Positions 4,581 through 7,411 of a stretch of 7,411 nt of DNA are shown here, in pieces. Each line of letters opens with the position of its first letter. The first letter of the stretch is position 1. The notes beneath the pieces were generated by a model that saw only the letters and a program-made list of their open reading frames with translations, did not search any database and was not told the origin of the DNA. Made by a program: the position numbers and the translations under genes. Origin of the DNA: Nitrosarchaeum sp. GTDB taxonomy: Archaea; Thermoproteota; Nitrososphaeria; Nitrososphaerales; Nitrosopumilaceae. The stretch covers positions 1 through 7,411 of the forward strand of contig JACRND010000186.1 of NCBI GenBank assembly GCA_016234975.1. Reading direction: 5' to 3'.

Positions 4581-6674
4581 ATGCGACTTAGAAAATTTAG
4601 AGTTAGAGCATATCGTTGCATTCATGATTCCGGCGAAATTACGGTTGGGGATTTAGCAGCTTTTGTTGGAAGAAATGAAAGTGGAAAAACAACAATTCTA
4701 CAAGCACTGACTTTATTGAATAGAGATGAAAGAGTTTCAGAATTAGATCTTTGTGATGAGTTATCAGAAGAACTCAAAGGAGAAATCAGACTAGCTGAAG
4801 GAGAATTCGAATTAAGTCCAAATGAAATCAGATTACTCAAACAATCATTTCCAGGTTTACCTGAAATGAAGAAAATAAAATTATTCAGAACTAATAAAAA
4901 ACCAAAAGTGCAATATGAGTTTGAGGATATTCAAATTAGTGAAGAGAAAAACAGAGAACTGAATTCTTGGGAAAATTTTTCAAAACAAATATTAAATTTT
5001 TTAGATACAATACCAAATCATCTCAGAATTCAAATTGATACAAGATTATTTGAAGGTCCTCCCCCAAAAAATCAAGAAGTGTTTGATAGTGGAATGGCCG
5101 AGTTTAGTAATCAATTTCATGTAATAGCTGTACAAGAACCAAAAGTTATAGAAGAATGGGAAAAGATCTATGAAAGTCCTGAAAATCAATTCTCTAAACT
5201 TCTTAGTGGAGAAAGTGAAAAATCAGCTTTGGAGAACTTTATTGCAGCAGAATTGCATCCCCGTTTTGTATATTTTTCAGATTACAAGAAAATCTATGGC
5301 AATATCAACCTAAATGAATATCTCAGGGAGGAAAAAGGAGAAAGAGTAGGTTCGATAGAATTTGTCGAGGAGTTTGACAAGGCTGAAACAGTAAGAAATC
5401 TTTTTTATTTAGCAGAATTAGACATTAAAGCTTTAGATGAAGTCAAAGGCACTCCATCAAAATGCATTAAACTTCTCAATACTGCAAGTAATAGATTAAC
5501 TAAGAAATTAAATCCAGCATGGAAAGGAGATCCAATCCATGTTGATTTGAGATACAATCCAGGAAATATCATGAGTGTTGTAATTTCAGATATTCATCGT
5601 GATGGAACGGTAACCAATACAGGTTTGCTAAATAGAAGAGCTGAGGGTTTCAAATGGACATTTTCATTTATTGTGAACTTTGCAGCAGAAACACAAAGGG
5701 CTGAATTAAAAGAAGCCATATTACTTCTTGATGAGCCTGCAAGAAATCTTCATCCTACACAGCAAAGAGGAATTTCAGATCTATTGAAGAATTTGGCAGG
5801 ATCAAATCAGGTTTTGTATGCTACTCATTCACCATTCATGATTTTTGATTATACGCCTGGAAACTTGCTAGTAGTGGAATTAGATAAAAGAAAACACCTC
5901 AGTAAAATTTTTTATGATTACTGGAATGCGGATGATAAAACACTAACTCCAATACTATATGGTTTATCAAGAGGGTTAGTAGAATCGATTGTAGACAGAG
6001 AGATCGGTACTAATTCCAGACCAGTGATTATTGTAGAGACAATGTCAGATGCAATGTATCTGAATGCTTTTGATAAATTTTTACAGGACCCAAATATTTC
6101 AATGAATCCACTAAACGTCGTAGCTGCATACAACAAAAATTCCGTGTTGCCTCTGGCAATTTTTTACAGAAATCACGGATACAGGACATTTATTTTATTA
6201 GATAATTCGGAGGAGTCTAAACAAATTTCAGCTCAGTTAGTATCAAATGAATTTTCACCAATTCAGACAATATTTTTTGAGAGAGAGGGGAAAAATTTAG
6301 AATCAATTGAGGATTATCTTGTTCTAGAAGATTATCTTCATGCAGTTAATCAAACATATGAGATTAGATTGAGAAAAGAAGGTTATTCAAATCTCACATC
6401 TCGAGATATAACTTTAAGAGAAAAGAAAGGAGTTTTAGAGAATCTGAAAAAAATCTGGGAGGAACATAGAGACGATGATTGGGGTCAATTCGATAATGAA
6501 GAAATCACTCGATATATTTGTGAAAAAATCACCTTGGAAGAGACGGATTTCTTGTCAGATAAAACCAAAGACCAATTTAGATCATTATATAGATTAATTG
6601 CTGAAAGAATACGACAATATCAAAATGTCACTACAAAATCAGATTTGGCCAAATTTCAAAGGGCTAGAGCTTAA
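4581..6674 (+). CDS. OLD-family ATPase with TOPRIM-like C-terminal domain
   Basis: A 697-residue protein of the overcoming-lysogenisation-defect (OLD) type: an SMC/ABC-like ATPase joined to a TOPRIM nuclease-like domain. Residues 1-60 carry RLRKFRVRAYRCI and Walker A GRNESGKTT (30-38). A long insert with helical and linker character follows (about 60-300), including HPRFVYFSDYKKIYGNI. A signature-like NRRAEGFKW lies at 351-359, Walker B LLLDEP at 381-386, a D-loop RNLHP, and H-loop ATHSPFM with H416. The TOPRIM-like part runs from about 480 to 590: VIIVETMSDAMYL (E486, D490), FILLDNSEES (D541) and IEDYL. The rest (590-697) is a charged helical tail. Family members act as DNA nucleases in phage defence (P2 Old, Gabija GajA) or repair. 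The ATPase motifs look complete, but the TOPRIM DxD motif reads D-N-S, so nuclease activity is doubtful. No UvrD-like GajB helicase follows, so a complete Gabija pair is not supported here. Substrate and role are unknown. Confidence 0.9.
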   Translation: MRLRKFRVRAYRCIHDSGEITVGDLAAFVGRNESGKTTILQALTLLNRDERVSELDLCDELSEELKGEIRLAEGEFELSPNEIRLLKQSFPGLPEMKKIKLFRTNKKPKVQYEFEDIQISEEKNRELNSWENFSKQILNFLDTIPNHLRIQIDTRLFEGPPPKNQEVFDSGMAEFSNQFHVIAVQEPKVIEEWEKIYESPENQFSKLLSGESEKSALENFIAAELHPRFVYFSDYKKIYGNINLNEYLREEKGERVGSIEFVEEFDKAETVRNLFYLAELDIKALDEVKGTPSKCIKLLNTASNRLTKKLNPAWKGDPIHVDLRYNPGNIMSVVISDIHRDGTVTNTGLLNRRAEGFKWTFSFIVNFAAETQRAELKEAILLLDEPARNLHPTQQRGISDLLKNLAGSNQVLYATHSPFMIFDYTPGNLLVVELDKRKHLSKIFYDYWNADDKTLTPILYGLSRGLVESIVDREIGTNSRPVIIVETMSDAMYLNAFDKFLQDPNISMNPLNVVAAYNKNSVLPLAIFYRNHGYRTFILLDNSEESKQISAQLVSNEFSPIQTIFFEREGKNLESIEDYLVLEDYLHAVNQTYEIRLRKEGYSNLTSRDITLREKKGVLENLKKIWEEHRDDDWGQFDNEEITRYICEKITLEETDFLSDKTKDQFRSLYRLIAERIRQYQNVTTKSDLAKFQRARA

Positions 6675-6734
6675 GATTAAAGAAGTTTGCTGATGAAAAA
6701 TACTCCAATAACAAATACAAAAGCAGTAAAATAT

Positions 6735-6750
6735 CCTTTAAGGTTTAATT
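6735..6750 (+). promoter_or_regulatory. Candidate TATA region for the secreted-protein gene
   Basis: The stretch CTTTAAGGTTTAATT contains two overlapping TATA-like cores. The one centred near 6746 would place initiation close to the ATG at 6774; the other lies too far upstream for that start. The 81 bp between the OLD gene and the upstream in-frame ATG at 6756 contain no convincing terminator. Confidence 0.25.
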
Positions 6751-6773
6751 GAGAGATGAAGCGGCTTGAACAT

Positions 6774-7411
6774 ATGAGCAAGTCCTCTATGAGAGGAATT
6801 TTCCTTTCCTTAGTCTTATTATGTTTAACAGTAGCAATAATCACTCCAATCAACACATATGCAGTAGAAACAATTAATGCAAAAAGTTTTTCATTTGAAG
6901 AAACCACAATTATCGAATTTACAAATAGTGGGAAAGAAGATGTAAGTTCATTTAGAATTTGGCTAGGCAATGATATTAATTTTAAATCATTTAAAACAGA
7001 AAGCGGTTGGGTTGGTCAGAAAACGCCTCAAGGTGTTATAATTTTCACATCTTCAGAATCTATCAAACCAGGTGAATCTATAAAAATTGGAGTTAAGACA
7101 GACAAAATAAACCCAGGAATAAATTGGAAAGCACTTGATAGAAACGAAAAACAGATAGAAATTGGAAAAACTACTCCAAAAGAATTACCAAAACCTATAA
7201 TTAATGAAAAATTAACAGAAGAAAATTCAAGTGATGGGATTTTATCTAATTCAGCATTTAGAATAATTCCAGACAAACCCAATGCAGGATCAACAGTTAG
7301 AATTGCAGGAGAGAACTTTGGAGCGTTACAACAATTTGATTTTTACATAAACACAGACAAAATTGGAACTGTTGAGACAGATGAGGATGGTAGTTTTATC
7401 AGTACTGTGAC
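6774..7411 (+). CDS. Secreted protein with IPT/TIG-like domain (3' partial)
   Basis: Reading from the ATG at 6774 there is no stop through the last base, giving at least 212 residues. The N-terminus MSKSSMRGIFLSLVLLCLTV continues to INTYAVE, a signal peptide with likely cleavage after TYA (residue 30). Residues about 31-115 form a beta-rich domain (SFSFEETTIIEFTNSGKEDV, SSFRIWLGND, SIKPGESIKIGVKTDKI), suggesting a surface-exposed Ig-like fold. A polar linker (KTTPKELPKPIINEKLTEEN) follows. Then FRIIPDKPNAGSTVRIAGEN leads into a segment ending GTVETDEDGSFIST, which resembles the start of an IPT/TIG-type domain of archaeal surface proteins. Other in-frame starts are the ATGs at 6756 (six residues longer, just after a stop at 6750-6752) and 6789; all keep the signal peptide. 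Function is unknown; an envelope or surface role is inferred. Confidence 0.8.
   Translation, partial: MSKSSMRGIFLSLVLLCLTVAIITPINTYAVETINAKSFSFEETTIIEFTNSGKEDVSSFRIWLGNDINFKSFKTESGWVGQKTPQGVIIFTSSESIKPGESIKIGVKTDKINPGINWKALDRNEKQIEIGKTTPKELPKPIINEKLTEENSSDGILSNSAFRIIPDKPNAGSTVRIAGENFGALQQFDFYINTDKIGTVETDEDGSFISTV
6783..6797 (+). repeat. Short perfect hairpin at an internal ATG
   Basis: TCCTCT-ATG-AGAGGA is a six-bp inverted repeat with the in-frame ATG at 6789 as its three-base loop. It sits five codons into the secreted-protein gene. It may be chance, since it is short, but it lies where mRNA structure could influence translation initiation. Confidence 0.35.

Noticed and set aside
4525..4656. 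A 43-codon plus-strand ORF starting upstream of and overlapping the OLD gene in another frame
   Set aside because: It has no ribosome binding site or promoter spacing, and most of it lies inside the OLD coding sequence out of frame.
4581..6674. Gabija GajA
   Set aside because: Domain layout is similar, but no GajB helicase lies next to it and the TOPRIM motifs are non-consensus; generic OLD family is the safer call.
6677..6970. A hydrophobic 97-codon minus-strand ORF
   Set aside because: It lies opposite the start and signal peptide of the secreted-protein gene, whose plus-strand frame is open to the window end and makes better biological sense.
7028..7282. Minus-strand ORF of 84 codons
   Set aside because: It is a shadow of the partial secreted-protein gene, with no recognisable motif.

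Overview
The window looks like chromosomal DNA of an ammonia-oxidising archaeon close to Nitrosopumilus (Thaumarchaeota/Nitrososphaerota). The sequence is strongly AT-rich. It carries archaea-specific information-processing genes: a C/D-box RNP fibrillarin, archaeal Trm1, and a TFE-beta/RPC34 protein with its Fe-S cysteine motif. Several starts have a TATA-like element about 26 bp upstream, as expected for leaderless archaeal mRNAs. The genus is an inference; there is no rRNA gene in the window.

Left half (1-3964), a compact RNA-processing and transcription cluster. Fibrillarin (+, 5' end beyond the window) carries an unusual N-terminal array of 15-residue acidic repeats. It converges on RNase HII (-), with a 9-bp overlap of the two coding ends. 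RNase HII and tRNA G26 dimethyltransferase Trm1 (+) diverge from a very short shared promoter region. Trm1 converges, with a 28-bp overlap, on an operon on the minus strand. That operon encodes a TFE-beta/RPC34-like transcription factor with a repeated lysine-rich tail and, coupled through an ATGA overlap, an RlmE/FtsJ-type rRNA 2'-O-methyltransferase. Three SAM-dependent RNA methyltransferases thus lie within 3.4 kb, beside a general transcription factor and an RNA:DNA-hybrid nuclease.

Right half (3965-7411), accessory or lineage-specific genes. There is a small exported protein of unknown function (-). Divergent from it is a 697-residue OLD-family ATPase with an apparently degenerate TOPRIM nuclease site (+). 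The last gene is the 5' part of a secreted protein with an IPT/TIG-like beta domain, which runs off the right edge. I see no integrase, insertion sequence, CRISPR array, tRNA or rRNA gene.

The points most worth a second look are the acidic minisatellite fused to fibrillarin, the matching in-frame lysine-rich repeats in TFE-beta, the non-consensus TOPRIM residues of the stand-alone OLD ATPase, and the tight convergent overlaps with a U-tract terminator lying inside the opposing gene. I found no convincing new multi-gene system.
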